Source: Gemmatimonadota bacterium
GTDB lineage: Bacteria > JAAXHH01
Direction of reading: 5' to 3'
Assembly: GCA_026705925.1 (NCBI GenBank)
Contig: JAPOZT010000029.1
Coordinates: forward strand, 1 to 64,000
Length of the DNA: 64,000 nucleotides
Numbering within the stretch: the first letter of the stretch is position 1; every line of letters begins with the position of its first letter. Under the pieces are notes generated by a model. That model made no database searches and was not told where the DNA came from. It was given only the letters and a program-made list of their open reading frames with translations. Shown one piece after another: positions 7,428 through 17,094 of the stretch. The translations under genes and the position numbers were made by a program.

Positions 7428-8921
7428 GTGTCAACGCACTACGAACGGGTAATGGAGATGTACCGCGAGGTGAGCGACCTGTACGGCGCCCTGGCCCTGA
7501 TGGGGTGGGACCAGGAAACCTACATGCCCCCCAAGGGCGCGGCCAGCCGCGGACGGCAACTCGCCACCCTCTCCGGGATGGCCCACGAACGGATCACATC
7601 CGATGAGATGCGGGCGGCACTGGACTCCGCCCGGTCGGAATCGCTGGCGGCCGACGAGGAGGTCAACATCCGCGAGATCGCCCGTTCCAGCGACCGGGCG
7701 GTCAAGGTTCCCGTTGACCTGGTCAAATCCATCGCGGAAACGAGTTCGGCGGCCATCGGAGTGTGGATCAAGGCCCGGCAGGAAGACGATTTCCCGGCCT
7801 TTGCCCCGTGGATAGACAAGCTGGTCACCCTCCAGCGACAGGTCGCCGAGGCCGTCGGCTACGAGGACGAACCCTACGACGCGTTGCTCGATGAATACGA
7901 ACCCTATGCCACCACGAAAGATACCGCGGCGGTCTTCGAATCTATTCGCGGCCCTCTCGTGGACCTGGTGCAGCGCATCGCGTCCTCCGGGGTCAGGCCC
8001 CGCACCGATTTCCTGGAGAGGAACTACCCTATCGACGACCAGCGGCGCATGGGCGTCACGGCCGCCGAGCGCATGGGCTTCGACTTCGAGGCCGGTCGCC
8101 TGGACATCTCCCCCCATCCCTTCTGCACCCACATGGGCGTGCAGGACGTCCGCCTTACGACCCGGTACTCCGAGACCCTGCCCATGCAGTCCTTCTACGG
8201 CGTCATCCACGAGGCGGGACACGGCCTATACGAGCAGGGCCACGACCCGGTCCACGAAGGCACGCCCCGGGGCGCATCCGTATCCCTGGGCATCCACGAA
8301 TCCCAGTCGCGCCTGTGGGAGAACATGGTCGGCCGCAGCCGGGCCTTCTGGCGTTTCTTCTTCCCCGAATTCGCCGCCGTGTTCCCGGACCAGGCCGCGG
8401 ACGTGAGCGAAGAAGAGGTCTATGCCGCGGTCAACGAGGTGAAACCCTCGCTCATCCGGGTCGAAGCGGATGAGATCACCTACAACCTGCACATCCTGCT
8501 CCGGTTCGAAATAGAGCGCGGCCTGTTCATGAACGAATTCAGGGCTGGCGACCTCTCCGCGGTCTGGAACGAGAAGATGAAGGCCTTTCTCGGCATCGAA
8601 CCGCCGGGCGACAGGGACGGCGTGCTGCAGGACATCCACTGGTCGCACGGGAGTTTCGGCTATTTCCCCACCTACACCCTGGGCAATCTTTATGCCGCCC
8701 AGTTCTACCGCGCCGCGGAGCGCGACCTGCCCGGGTTGTCGGACCAGATCGCCCGTGGAGAACTGCTGCCGCTGCGGGACTGGCTCAGGGATCACATTCA
8801 TCGGCCCGGCATGACCCACCGCGCGGGTGACCTCGTGCGGCACGTCACCGGCGAGCCGCTCACCGCAGACTGCTTCCTGGCCTACATAGATGGCAAATAC
8901 CGTTCCCTGTACCGCCTATGA
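7428..8921 (+). CDS. carboxypeptidase Taq family metallopeptidase (M32)
   Basis: A 497-residue thermostable-carboxypeptidase-1-type zinc peptidase that trims C-terminal residues from peptides in the cytosol. The HExxH site is HEAGH at residues 261-265 within VIHEAGHGLYEQG, and the M32 hallmarks LGIHESQSRLWENMVGRS and HWSHGSFGYFPTYTLGN are intact. LYGALALMGWDQETYMP near the N terminus matches the family's opening helix pair. I chose the GTG at 7428 (preceded by AAGGGAG) because the longer frame from 7227 would overlap the ATP-grasp gene and add an unrelated basic tail. Its stop overlaps the ATG of the next gene by 4 bases, pairing a peptidase with a permease. Confidence 0.93.
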   Translation: MSTHYERVMEMYREVSDLYGALALMGWDQETYMPPKGAASRGRQLATLSGMAHERITSDEMRAALDSARSESLAADEEVNIREIARSSDRAVKVPVDLVKSIAETSSAAIGVWIKARQEDDFPAFAPWIDKLVTLQRQVAEAVGYEDEPYDALLDEYEPYATTKDTAAVFESIRGPLVDLVQRIASSGVRPRTDFLERNYPIDDQRRMGVTAAERMGFDFEAGRLDISPHPFCTHMGVQDVRLTTRYSETLPMQSFYGVIHEAGHGLYEQGHDPVHEGTPRGASVSLGIHESQSRLWENMVGRSRAFWRFFFPEFAAVFPDQAADVSEEEVYAAVNEVKPSLIRVEADEITYNLHILLRFEIERGLFMNEFRAGDLSAVWNEKMKAFLGIEPPGDRDGVLQDIHWSHGSFGYFPTYTLGNLYAAQFYRAAERDLPGLSDQIARGELLPLRDWLRDHIHRPGMTHRAGDLVRHVTGEPLTADCFLAYIDGKYRSLYRL

Positions 8922-10873
8922 ACGTTACAGGCGCCCCTTCCTTTCAGCAAGTAGCGACACCGCGAGCCGTGGCCCTGGGCCTGGCGCTGGCCGTGGTCGT
9001 AAATATCTTCTCGCTGACGAGCCATTACCTCCTCGGATACACCCACCTCACCTTCGCCCATATTGATCTCGCCCTGCTGATCCCGTTTCTCCTAGGCGTT
9101 ATGGGACCTAACATACTGCTGAAGGCATACCGTCCCGCCTGGGGCCTGCGGTCGCGGGAACTGCTTTTCGTCTTCATCCTGGGCTGGGTCGGCTTCATGG
9201 TGCCGACCTGGGGGATGTCCAACTACGTCGTCGGCATCATGGCTTCGGCCGAATACTACGCCTCTCCGGAGAACCAGTGGAGGGAGCTGTTCTTTCCCTA
9301 TCTCCCCGAATGGCTGGTCATTACCAATGAACATAACGCGAACCGGGACTACTACTGGGGACTGCCCGAAAACTCCCCGATCCCCTGGGCAGCCTGGATC
9401 ATCCCCTCGTTCTGGTGGCTGTCGTTTTTCGGCGGACTCCTGGCCGTCGGTATATGTTTCGTCATCCTGATGCGCAAGCAGTGGGTGGAGCACGAGCGTC
9501 TTTCCTATCCCCTCGTGCAGACGGCAGTCGTGATGACGGAGACCACAGACGAAGAACACTTCGTCGTGCCGACGATCATGCGGCACCGCCTGTTCCTCAT
9601 CGGCGCCGTGGCTACCTTCTCCATCATGCTCTGGAACACCACGGCGTACTGGACCCAGTGGCTTTCTTTTCCCATCGACGCCAATGTCGCGCTCAACGTC
9701 GAACTCGGCCGGTCCTTTCCCGCACACCCGATACGAATGAACGTCATCACCTTTGCCTTCTCCTATTTCATCAACATGGATATCCTGTTCAGCGTCTGGT
9801 TCTTCCAGATCATCAATACGCTGGAACAGGGCATCCTGGCCCGTGTCGGGATCACCGGCGACTCGGGTACCGCCGTCCCCGGCGGCCTGGTCGCGGTCCA
9901 GTTCATTGGCGGAATGATCGCCTTCGCGCTTTGGGGATTCTGGATCGCCCGCAGGCACCTGGCCATGGTCTGGCGGCACGTTATGGGGAAGGACACGAAC
10001 CTGCGCGACGACGACGAGTTCTTCTCCTACCGCGCCGCCCTGATTTCGGGCGCCTGCGGCCTGGCATACATTATCTGGTGGCTGCATGCGGCGGGCATGT
10101 CCTTCCCGGTGATCGTGGTGTTCCTCACCCTGCTGTTCCTCTTTTACTTCGCGTTGTGCCGGGTCATGGCAGAATCAGGCCTGGTCTTCCTGGACCTGCC
10201 CATCAACGCCCACCAGTTCACCGTCGCCATGCTGGGTTCCGCCTCCCTTTCCCCGCAGAACCTGACGGGTCTCGGCCTGGGAAGCGCCTTCGCCCGCAAC
10301 TGGAAGACCTTCACGATGATCACCCCCTCGCATGTCGCGCGGCTGCAGTCCATCCTGGGCATGTCGGGACGCGTGCTTTTCTTTTGGTCCGCCGTCACCT
10401 TCGCCGTCAGCGCGGTTACGGCCATCGGGTACTCGGCCTATACGGGATACAGGATGGGCGGCGCGGCGAATTACTACGCCAACGTCGCGGGCGACCCCGG
10501 TTTCTACGACCTGATCGTCACGTGGATGAAGAACAGCACCACGATTTCGGGGGCGGAAGTGTTCTTCCTGGCCGCCGGCATGCTGATGGTCACGGGGATG
10601 ACCCTGGCCCGGTACTACTTCAGCTGGTGGCCCATATCGCCCATCGGTTTCGTGGTGGCCGCCGGCGGACCCGCCCGGCACGCCTTCTTCCCCGTTTTTC
10701 TCTCCTGGCTGTTGAAGACGATCCTGATCAGGATTGGTGGCGTGCGTCTCTACCACGCCGTTCAGCCCCTGATGATCGGCATCATCGTCGGCTACGTCCT
10801 CGGCGCCGCCATTGCGGTGCTGGTGGATTATTGGTACTTTCGAGGGACCATACACGAACTGCAGTTCTTCTAG
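8918..10873 (+). CDS. polytopic membrane protein, DUF6785/DUF6784 permease-like
   Basis: A 651-residue protein with at least a dozen hydrophobic segments spread over its length, probably an inner-membrane transporter. The N-terminal domain contains ELLFVFILGWVGFMVPTWG and ASPENQWRELFFPYLPEW; VILMRKQWVEHERLSYPL marks the conserved cytoplasmic loop; the C-terminal domain includes RYYFSWWPISPIGFVVAAGG. A paralogue of identical length lies at 27324, sharing TPRAVA, RKQWVExERL and the WWPxxxIGF motif. The transported compound is unknown; oligopeptide-transporter-like behaviour has been suggested for such folds. The ATGA overlap with the M32 carboxypeptidase fits import or export of a peptide-like substrate, but that is inference. 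Confidence 0.82.
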   Translation: MNVTGAPSFQQVATPRAVALGLALAVVVNIFSLTSHYLLGYTHLTFAHIDLALLIPFLLGVMGPNILLKAYRPAWGLRSRELLFVFILGWVGFMVPTWGMSNYVVGIMASAEYYASPENQWRELFFPYLPEWLVITNEHNANRDYYWGLPENSPIPWAAWIIPSFWWLSFFGGLLAVGICFVILMRKQWVEHERLSYPLVQTAVVMTETTDEEHFVVPTIMRHRLFLIGAVATFSIMLWNTTAYWTQWLSFPIDANVALNVELGRSFPAHPIRMNVITFAFSYFINMDILFSVWFFQIINTLEQGILARVGITGDSGTAVPGGLVAVQFIGGMIAFALWGFWIARRHLAMVWRHVMGKDTNLRDDDEFFSYRAALISGACGLAYIIWWLHAAGMSFPVIVVFLTLLFLFYFALCRVMAESGLVFLDLPINAHQFTVAMLGSASLSPQNLTGLGLGSAFARNWKTFTMITPSHVARLQSILGMSGRVLFFWSAVTFAVSAVTAIGYSAYTGYRMGGAANYYANVAGDPGFYDLIVTWMKNSTTISGAEVFFLAAGMLMVTGMTLARYYFSWWPISPIGFVVAAGGPARHAFFPVFLSWLLKTILIRIGGVRLYHAVQPLMIGIIVGYVLGAAIAVLVDYWYFRGTIHELQFF

Positions 10874-10885
10874 CCGGAGTACCGC

Positions 10886-11590
10886 GTGAATTCGCTAGAA
10901 ATACACGGCGTCCTCGAGGCACTGGGCGATCCCGCGATCGCCGCCCATTCGCAGCGGTTCTTCAAGACCGGGCCGGGAGAGTACGGAGAAGGAGACCGTT
11001 TTCTCGGGATCAGGATTCCCGTGATACGTGCCCAGGTGCGCAGATACCGTGATCTTTCCATGGGCGAGACCCTGCGCCTGCTCGTATCTCCCTATCATGA
11101 AGTACGCATGTTTTCGCTACTGTTGCTGGTCATGAAATCCAACAAGGGCGATAAGCAGGAGAGAAAGACGATCTACGAAGCGTATCTCGGCCACACGGCC
11201 TTCATCAACAACTGGGACCTCGTCGACTGCTCCGCCCATCCCATTCTGGGCGGGTACCTGGACGGGCGGGACAGGAAACCGCTCTACGTGCTGGCGGACT
11301 CGGAATCGATGTGGGAACGCAGAATGGCCATCATGGCCTGTCTGCATTTCATCAGGCGGCACGATTATGCCGACGCGCTGAAACTGTCGGAGCGCCTGTT
11401 GAACGACGGGGAAGATCTGATCCACAAAGCCGTGGGCTGGATGCTCAGAGAGATCGGAAAGCGGGATCTGCCCGTTGAGCAGACGTTTCTGAAGACCCGC
11501 TACCGGCAGATGCCGCGCACGATGCTGCGCTACGCGATAGAGCGGTTCCCGAAAGAAGGAAGAGGCCGGTACCTGAGGGGCGAGGTGTAG
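10886..11590 (+). CDS. AlkD-like DNA alkylation repair protein
   Basis: A 234-residue all-helical HEAT-like repeat protein. AlkD-type glycosylases excise alkylated purines without base flipping. The diagnostic residues are present: NNWDLVDCSAHPILG supplies the Trp-Asp pair of the active cleft, and HKAVGWMLREIGKR supplies the second tryptophan; FLGIRIPVIRAQVRRY is the family's N-terminal signature. The start is a GTG at 10886, 12 bases after the permease stop, preceded by CCGGAGTACC. It is probably co-transcribed with the upstream genes although functionally unrelated. Confidence 0.9.
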   Translation: MNSLEIHGVLEALGDPAIAAHSQRFFKTGPGEYGEGDRFLGIRIPVIRAQVRRYRDLSMGETLRLLVSPYHEVRMFSLLLLVMKSNKGDKQERKTIYEAYLGHTAFINNWDLVDCSAHPILGGYLDGRDRKPLYVLADSESMWERRMAIMACLHFIRRHDYADALKLSERLLNDGEDLIHKAVGWMLREIGKRDLPVEQTFLKTRYRQMPRTMLRYAIERFPKEGRGRYLRGEV

Positions 11591-11635
11591 ACTTGCATAC
11601 CACGGTCCCGTAGGGTTGCCCGGTGGAGTCCACGA

Positions 11636-13537
11636 ATGAATGCGCAGGCCGTTCAGAAAATCAACGCGTGGATCGGCGACGGCACCCTTTCCCGGACGGC
11701 GGGCGAGGCTATCGTGCAGTGGCTGGACGACCCGGCTTGCGACGCCTTCGCCGGCGAGATCCGCGCACTGGTCGATGCCGGGAACACCGGCGAACTCGAA
11801 GATGCCTTCAGCACGTCCATCGCCTTTGGAACGGGCGGCATGCGTGGCCGCATGGGTCCGGGGCCGAACCGGTTCAACACCCTTACCGTGGGCAGAGCGG
11901 CACAGGGTCTGGCGCGGTATCTACTCCGTGAGGACGGGTTTTCGATCGGAGCCGGGACAGGCGGCCGGCACAACCGAAGCCTTGGCGGCCGGACCGGAGC
12001 AGGCGTCGTCGTGGCGTGGGATACCCGGCACAACTCGGAGGCGTTCGCGAAGGAAACGGCCCGGGTGCTCGCCGCCAACGGCGTACCGGTGCTGATCTTT
12101 GACGGCTATCGATCGACGCCTGCCCTGTCCTTCGCGGTACGGGAACTCGGGGCAGCGGCCGGGGTCGTGATCAGCGCCAGCCACAATCCGCCCGGAGACA
12201 ACGGTTTCAAGGTGTACGGTCCCGACGGCGGCCAGGTGGTGGCGCCGCACGACGAGGGCATTATCGGGGAGATGCGCCGCGTCGGGGAGATTCGGCGCAT
12301 TCCGTTCGATGGCGGGATCGAGCGGGGCCTGATCCGGACGATCGACCCGCAGGTGGACGCACGGTATATCGACGTGCTCGCGGACCTGTCACTGGCTGAC
12401 GCGAGGGATGTCCGCCTGGTGTACACACCCCTGCACGGCGTGGGCATGACATCGGTGGCTAAGTCACTGGAAAAACTGGGCTTCACTGACGTTCACTACG
12501 TGAATGAACAGGTCGCGCCGGACGGCGCGTTCCCCACGCTCGAAGGCGGTATCGCCAACCCGGAAAAACCATCGGCCTTCCGGCTGGGCATTCGAACGGC
12601 CGCGAAAACCGGCGCCGACCTCGTGCTGGCTAGCGACCCAGACGCCGACCGGATCGGATGCGCGCTTCCGCTGCCGGACCTGGGCTGGGAGGCGGCTCCG
12701 GAGGATCTCGTGCTCAACGGTCACCAGATCGGCGCGTTGCTCTGCCACTATATACTCGGCCGAAAAAAGGCATCGGGAACATTGCCGTCGAGAGGGCTTT
12801 TCTGCAAGACGGCGGTGACCTCCGACCTGGCCGCCCTCATCGCCCGGTCCCACGACCTGGAAGTCGTGGACGACCTTCCCGTCGGTTTCAAGCACGTCGG
12901 CGCGGCAATCGATCGAATGCCGGCGGACATGACTTTCGTGTTCGGCACGGAGGAAAGCCACGGTTACCTGGCGGATGCCCGGATCCGGGACAAGGAAGCC
13001 GCGACCGGCATCCTGCTCGCCGAGTACGCCGCCCTCGTGAAGCAGGATAACCGGACCCTGCGCGACGAACTGGACGACATCTACCGAAAGTACGGATATT
13101 TCAGGGAAGTCCAGCGGTCTGTCGCCCTGCCCGGAGCGGAAGGCGCGCGGAGGATCGAAGGCATCATGGCCGACCTGCGCGAATCACCTCCGGAGCACAT
13201 AGGCGGACGGACTGTATACCGCGTGATCGACCGAATGAGCGGGCAGGCGCGTGACCTGCGAATGGGTACGACCGTTTCCGTCGCGGGCGAACGCGTGAAC
13301 ATCCTGGTATTCACTTTCTCAGAAGCCGGTCATACGCGAGTGATCGTGCGTCCTTCGGGCACGGAGCCCACGATCAAGTACTACGTTTCCGCGTCATCGG
13401 TCGATCTGGGCGGGACCCGTATCTCGACGGGCGACCAGGACGGTAACCGGACCGCGATCGACAGCCTGGCGGAATCCGTGCTCGATGCAATGATCGAACT
13501 GTGTGCAGGAAAACCAACTCATCACGAAAGGCATTAA
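11636..13537 (+). CDS. alpha-D-phosphohexomutase (phosphoglucomutase/phosphomannomutase)
   Basis: A 633-residue phosphosugar mutase, somewhat longer than the roughly 575-residue bacterial PgcA-type enzymes. It interconverts sugar 1- and 6-phosphates through a phosphoserine. Visible motifs in order: GTGGMRGRMGPGPNRFN (domain 1), the phosphoserine loop ISASHNPPGDNGFKVY at about 176, the Mg2+ loop SDPDADRIG at about 332, the sugar-binding GTEESHGY, and the phosphate-binding VRPSGTEPTIKYY at about 571. All catalytic elements are intact. Specificity for glucose or mannose cannot be settled. The next gene starts 3 bases after its stop, indicating an operon. Confidence 0.93.
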   Translation: MNAQAVQKINAWIGDGTLSRTAGEAIVQWLDDPACDAFAGEIRALVDAGNTGELEDAFSTSIAFGTGGMRGRMGPGPNRFNTLTVGRAAQGLARYLLREDGFSIGAGTGGRHNRSLGGRTGAGVVVAWDTRHNSEAFAKETARVLAANGVPVLIFDGYRSTPALSFAVRELGAAAGVVISASHNPPGDNGFKVYGPDGGQVVAPHDEGIIGEMRRVGEIRRIPFDGGIERGLIRTIDPQVDARYIDVLADLSLADARDVRLVYTPLHGVGMTSVAKSLEKLGFTDVHYVNEQVAPDGAFPTLEGGIANPEKPSAFRLGIRTAAKTGADLVLASDPDADRIGCALPLPDLGWEAAPEDLVLNGHQIGALLCHYILGRKKASGTLPSRGLFCKTAVTSDLAALIARSHDLEVVDDLPVGFKHVGAAIDRMPADMTFVFGTEESHGYLADARIRDKEAATGILLAEYAALVKQDNRTLRDELDDIYRKYGYFREVQRSVALPGAEGARRIEGIMADLRESPPEHIGGRTVYRVIDRMSGQARDLRMGTTVSVAGERVNILVFTFSEAGHTRVIVRPSGTEPTIKYYVSASSVDLGGTRISTGDQDGNRTAIDSLAESVLDAMIELCAGKPTHHERH

Positions 13538-13540
13538 TCC

Positions 13541-14647
13541 ATGCGCATCCTCGACTCCGGTGTCCTCAGCCGCAGCGTACCCGGCACCGACCGCGCCAAC
13601 CTCACCTTTCCCGCCGTCCTCAGCAAGTCAGACGGCACGTTGATCGCCGCCTGGCACAGCGGCACGACCAAAGACTGTGCAGACGAAGTGATTGAAGTCA
13701 GCCGGTCCTCCGACCTCGGGAGGACCTGGACCGCGCCCGATCGGCCCTTCGAGTCCCCGGCCCTCCGCGGCGTACGGGGAACAGTCAAGATCGTCTACCT
13801 GACGGAACTTGCGCCCGGCCGGATCATCGCCGCGTCCATGTGGATCGACCGCGAGACCTATCCGGACGCCCCAGGGCTTTTCAATCCGGAGACCGAGGGA
13901 TGCGTGCCCATGTCGATCCTCCTGGCGGACTCCGAAGACGGCGGAGATACCTGGACGGCGTGGCGCGAAGTACCCATGCCGGAGGAGATCGGGCCCGCGA
14001 GCCTTACCAATCCGGTCATGCAGCTTCCGAACGGCACCCTGGTCATGACCATCGAGACCAACAAGCACTACCTCGACACTTCGAAATGGTACCAGCGGGT
14101 CGTCGCCTTCCACTCCGCGGATGGGGGAAGGACATGGGGCGAACCGATAGACATCGGGTTCGATCCCACGGGCCGGATCTTCAACTGGGACCTGCGGTCG
14201 GCCGTGGCGCCGGACGGACGCATCGGCGCTTTCGCGTGGACCTACAACACCGAAACGGAATCCTACCTGAACATCCACCGCCGCGTCAGTACCGACGGAG
14301 GCCGGACCTGGTCGGCCCCGGTGGACATCGGCGTCACCGACCAGGCGGCCCATCCCGCGGTACTGCCGGACGGCCGCGTCGTCCTGGCCTGGGTAGACCG
14401 CTTCAACGACCAGTCCATCAAGGCCCGCGTCGCGCCGTCCATCGACGGCGTCTTCAGTCCGGGATCCGAGGTGACCATGTACACCCACGCGGCACCGAAG
14501 GAAGATCCCAAGGGCGCCCTGGGTTTCTCGGTGTGGTCCTTCGGCCTGCCCTACGCGGAAGCCCTGTCCGACGGCACGGTCATGGTGGTTTACTACGCGG
14601 GAACCGAAGCGGCCATGGATGTCCTCTGGACCCGGCTTGCCCCCTGA
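13541..14647 (+). CDS. BNR/Asp-box beta-propeller, sialidase-like
   Basis: A 368-residue six-bladed-propeller-type protein with at least four Asp boxes (SSDLGRTW, SEDGGDTW, SADGGRTW, STDGGRTW) at roughly even spacing. There is no signal peptide. Unlike the protein at 29304 it lacks a YRIP-type catalytic arginine motif at the first blade, so true sialidase activity is uncertain; many such proteins in carbohydrate-rich genomes are annotated exo-alpha-sialidase only on fold. It lies 3 bases after the phosphohexomutase and 7 bases before the MacB-like permease gene, so it is inside an operon. Confidence 0.83.
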   Translation: MRILDSGVLSRSVPGTDRANLTFPAVLSKSDGTLIAAWHSGTTKDCADEVIEVSRSSDLGRTWTAPDRPFESPALRGVRGTVKIVYLTELAPGRIIAASMWIDRETYPDAPGLFNPETEGCVPMSILLADSEDGGDTWTAWREVPMPEEIGPASLTNPVMQLPNGTLVMTIETNKHYLDTSKWYQRVVAFHSADGGRTWGEPIDIGFDPTGRIFNWDLRSAVAPDGRIGAFAWTYNTETESYLNIHRRVSTDGGRTWSAPVDIGVTDQAAHPAVLPDGRVVLAWVDRFNDQSIKARVAPSIDGVFSPGSEVTMYTHAAPKEDPKGALGFSVWSFGLPYAEALSDGTVMVVYYAGTEAAMDVLWTRLAP

Positions 14648-14654
14648 GGCGACC

Positions 14655-17057
14655 ATGATCGGACACTACCTCCTCACCGCCTGGCGGAACATCCTCGCGT
14701 CCCGGTCCCACGCGGCGATCAACGTCGTCGGGTTCGCCATCGGCATGGCTTGCTGCCTGGTCATCCTCCTGTACATCCGCGACGAGTTGAGCTACGACCG
14801 GCACAATACGCGGGGAGACCGCATCTACCGCGTGGTGACGGACCGCACGGCGCGGACGCCCGGCATCCTGGCCGATTTCATCGGCAACCAGCTCTCAGAA
14901 GTGGAGGAAGTGCTGCGTATTCGGGCGACGGTGGGGACCTGGCTGTTCACGACCGAAGAAAAGCAGTTCTACGAACAGCGGGTCTACTGGGCGGACGGCA
15001 ACCTCTTCGACGTGTTCGATGTGCCCCTGGTGCGCGGCAATCCGGAAGCCGCGCTCACGGCGCCGAATACGATGGTCATCAGCGCCTCCATGGCCCGCAA
15101 GTACTTCGGGGATGCCGACCCCATCGGCAAAATGATCACCGGTGACCACCTCTTTCCCTTCACGATTACCGCGATCATGGAGGACCCACCGCCCTATGCC
15201 CATTATCACCCCGATTTCTACGTATCCATCGCCACCACGACGGGAAGGGGCGATCCGATCCGCCTGCTGACCAACTGGGCCAACAGCCAGTACTACACCT
15301 ACCTGCTCCTTCCCGTAGGCGCTTCACCCGAAGGGATCGGCGCCCTGCTGCAGGCACGGCTGGATGAACACGTCGATGCCGCCGAACGGGCAACGGCCTT
15401 TACGCACACCTATGCCCTGCAGCCCCTTTTCGACATCCATCTCTATTCGCAACTGGAGCTGGAAATGGAGGGAAGCGGCGACGTCTCGTTCATCTGGATG
15501 CTGATCGCCATCGCGGTCTTCATCCTGATGATCGCCTGCATGAATTTCACGAACCTGGCGATCGTCCGGTCCATTACCCGCGCCCGTGAAATCGGCATGC
15601 GCAAAGTCTCCGGAGCCACGCGGGGGCAGATCGTCCGGCAGTTCCTCGGCGAAACCATACTCCTGAGCGCCGTCGCGTTTCTCGTTGCCCTGGCCGCCGT
15701 CTGGGTGATCCTGCCCATTTTCAGGTCCATGACGGGCCATGTGCTTTCCATGCCCGCGCTGGAAACCTGGTCTGTTCTGGGCGGTACGGTCATTGTCCTG
15801 TCCGCTGGCATCCTCGCCGGCGCCTACCCCGCCCTGCTGCTCTCCCGGATCAGTCCTGCGGCGATCTTCCGGGGTCCCTCGAGTACGGGTGCCGTGAACC
15901 TGCGTAAAGCCCTCGTAATCGTGCAGTTCGCCATGGCCATCCTGCTGATGATCGGAACGGGGACCGTATACGAACAGCTGGAGTACATGCGGGAGAAACA
16001 CCTGGGGTTCGAGAAGGAACACGTGGTGATCCTGCCCGACCTCGAAGGCATGGACTTCGACCTGATCCGGGACCGGTACCCGCAGCATGCCGGGGTAGTC
16101 AGCGTCTCCGGGGCGAACTACATGCCTGGCCGCGCGGCCGGCCGCGGGAGGCTGCCCATCCTTCCCGTCGGCCGCGTCGACGATCCGTCGGCGGGAACCG
16201 TGGAGATGCAGCATATCCATACCGAAGGAGGCATGGTCCGGACGCTACGCCTTTCCCTGCTGGAAGGCAGGGACATCTCGTGGGAACGGGACTTCGAGTG
16301 GGTCGAGGGTCCCGACGGAGGTGGATGGGGGAGATCGACCGGAAGTCTCCTCAACGAGGAGGCGGTCAAGCGCCTAGGATGGGGTTCACCCGGAGAGGCC
16401 ATGAATCAATTTGTACGAATGAGGAACAGTACCTTGCAGGTCGTCGGGGTGGTGGGCGACTTTCACCTCAGGACCCTGCACGAGCGGATCGAACCGGTGA
16501 TCTTCACCTTCGGCGGTTCCGGCTACTGGGCCGTGCGGTTCGTTCCCGGCGATCCCAGCGAGACCCTGCGGGACCTGGAGTCCATGTGGAAGGCGTCCAT
16601 GCCGGAAATCCCCTTCACCTACTCGTTCCTCGACCAGGACGTGGACCGGCTTTATCGTTCGGATCAGTTGCTGGGCCGGCTCGTGACCATGTTCGCCGGC
16701 CTGGCGGTATTCACGGCGTGCCTTGGCCTGTTCGGATTGGCGGTATTCACGGCGAAACAGCGTACGCGGGAGGTGGGCATTCGTAAGGCCCTGGGCGCAT
16801 CGGCGCGTCAACTCGTCCTGCTGCTGTCCCGGGAGTACACCGTCCTAGTGGTCATCGCGAACGCCATCGCCTGGCCGGTAGCCTACTTCGTCATGCAGCA
16901 GTGGCTTCGGCAGCACGCCTATCATACCGAGGTCTCGCTGCTGCTGTTCCCCGCGGCAGGTCTGCTCGGGCTGTTGATCGCGTGGCTGACGGTCAGTTCG
17001 CAGACGCTGCGGACCGCCGCCATGAACCCGGTCGAATCGCTCCGGCGCGATCAATAG
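14655..17057 (+). CDS. MacB/FtsX-type ABC transporter permease
   Basis: An 800-residue permease of the duplicated FtsX type common in the FCB group. The N terminus MIGHYLLTAWRNILASRSHA leads into a first membrane helix (GFAIGMACCLVILLYI); a large periplasmic MacB-like core domain follows; then three-helix FtsX bundles around REIGMRKVSGATRGQIVRQF and TREVGIRKALGASARQLVLL; the C terminus ends TAAMNPVESLRRDQ. The repeated E-(I/V)-G-(I/M)-RK-x-x-GA motif is the coupling segment that contacts an ATPase. No ATPase gene is nearby. The ATG at 14655 is used instead of 14619 because the latter overlaps the previous gene. A paralogue lies at 60889. Confidence 0.92.
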   Translation: MIGHYLLTAWRNILASRSHAAINVVGFAIGMACCLVILLYIRDELSYDRHNTRGDRIYRVVTDRTARTPGILADFIGNQLSEVEEVLRIRATVGTWLFTTEEKQFYEQRVYWADGNLFDVFDVPLVRGNPEAALTAPNTMVISASMARKYFGDADPIGKMITGDHLFPFTITAIMEDPPPYAHYHPDFYVSIATTTGRGDPIRLLTNWANSQYYTYLLLPVGASPEGIGALLQARLDEHVDAAERATAFTHTYALQPLFDIHLYSQLELEMEGSGDVSFIWMLIAIAVFILMIACMNFTNLAIVRSITRAREIGMRKVSGATRGQIVRQFLGETILLSAVAFLVALAAVWVILPIFRSMTGHVLSMPALETWSVLGGTVIVLSAGILAGAYPALLLSRISPAAIFRGPSSTGAVNLRKALVIVQFAMAILLMIGTGTVYEQLEYMREKHLGFEKEHVVILPDLEGMDFDLIRDRYPQHAGVVSVSGANYMPGRAAGRGRLPILPVGRVDDPSAGTVEMQHIHTEGGMVRTLRLSLLEGRDISWERDFEWVEGPDGGGWGRSTGSLLNEEAVKRLGWGSPGEAMNQFVRMRNSTLQVVGVVGDFHLRTLHERIEPVIFTFGGSGYWAVRFVPGDPSETLRDLESMWKASMPEIPFTYSFLDQDVDRLYRSDQLLGRLVTMFAGLAVFTACLGLFGLAVFTAKQRTREVGIRKALGASARQLVLLLSREYTVLVVIANAIAWPVAYFVMQQWLRQHAYHTEVSLLLFPAAGLLGLLIAWLTVSSQTLRTAAMNPVESLRRDQ

Positions 17058-17094
17058 GAATGAGTTCAGCGGACCGCAACGATCGTTTCCCAGG

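Noticed and set aside
9415..11052. 545-codon plus-strand ORF inside the first permease gene
   Set aside because: Arg/Pro/His-rich out-of-frame shadow; the permease frame has coherent membrane helices.
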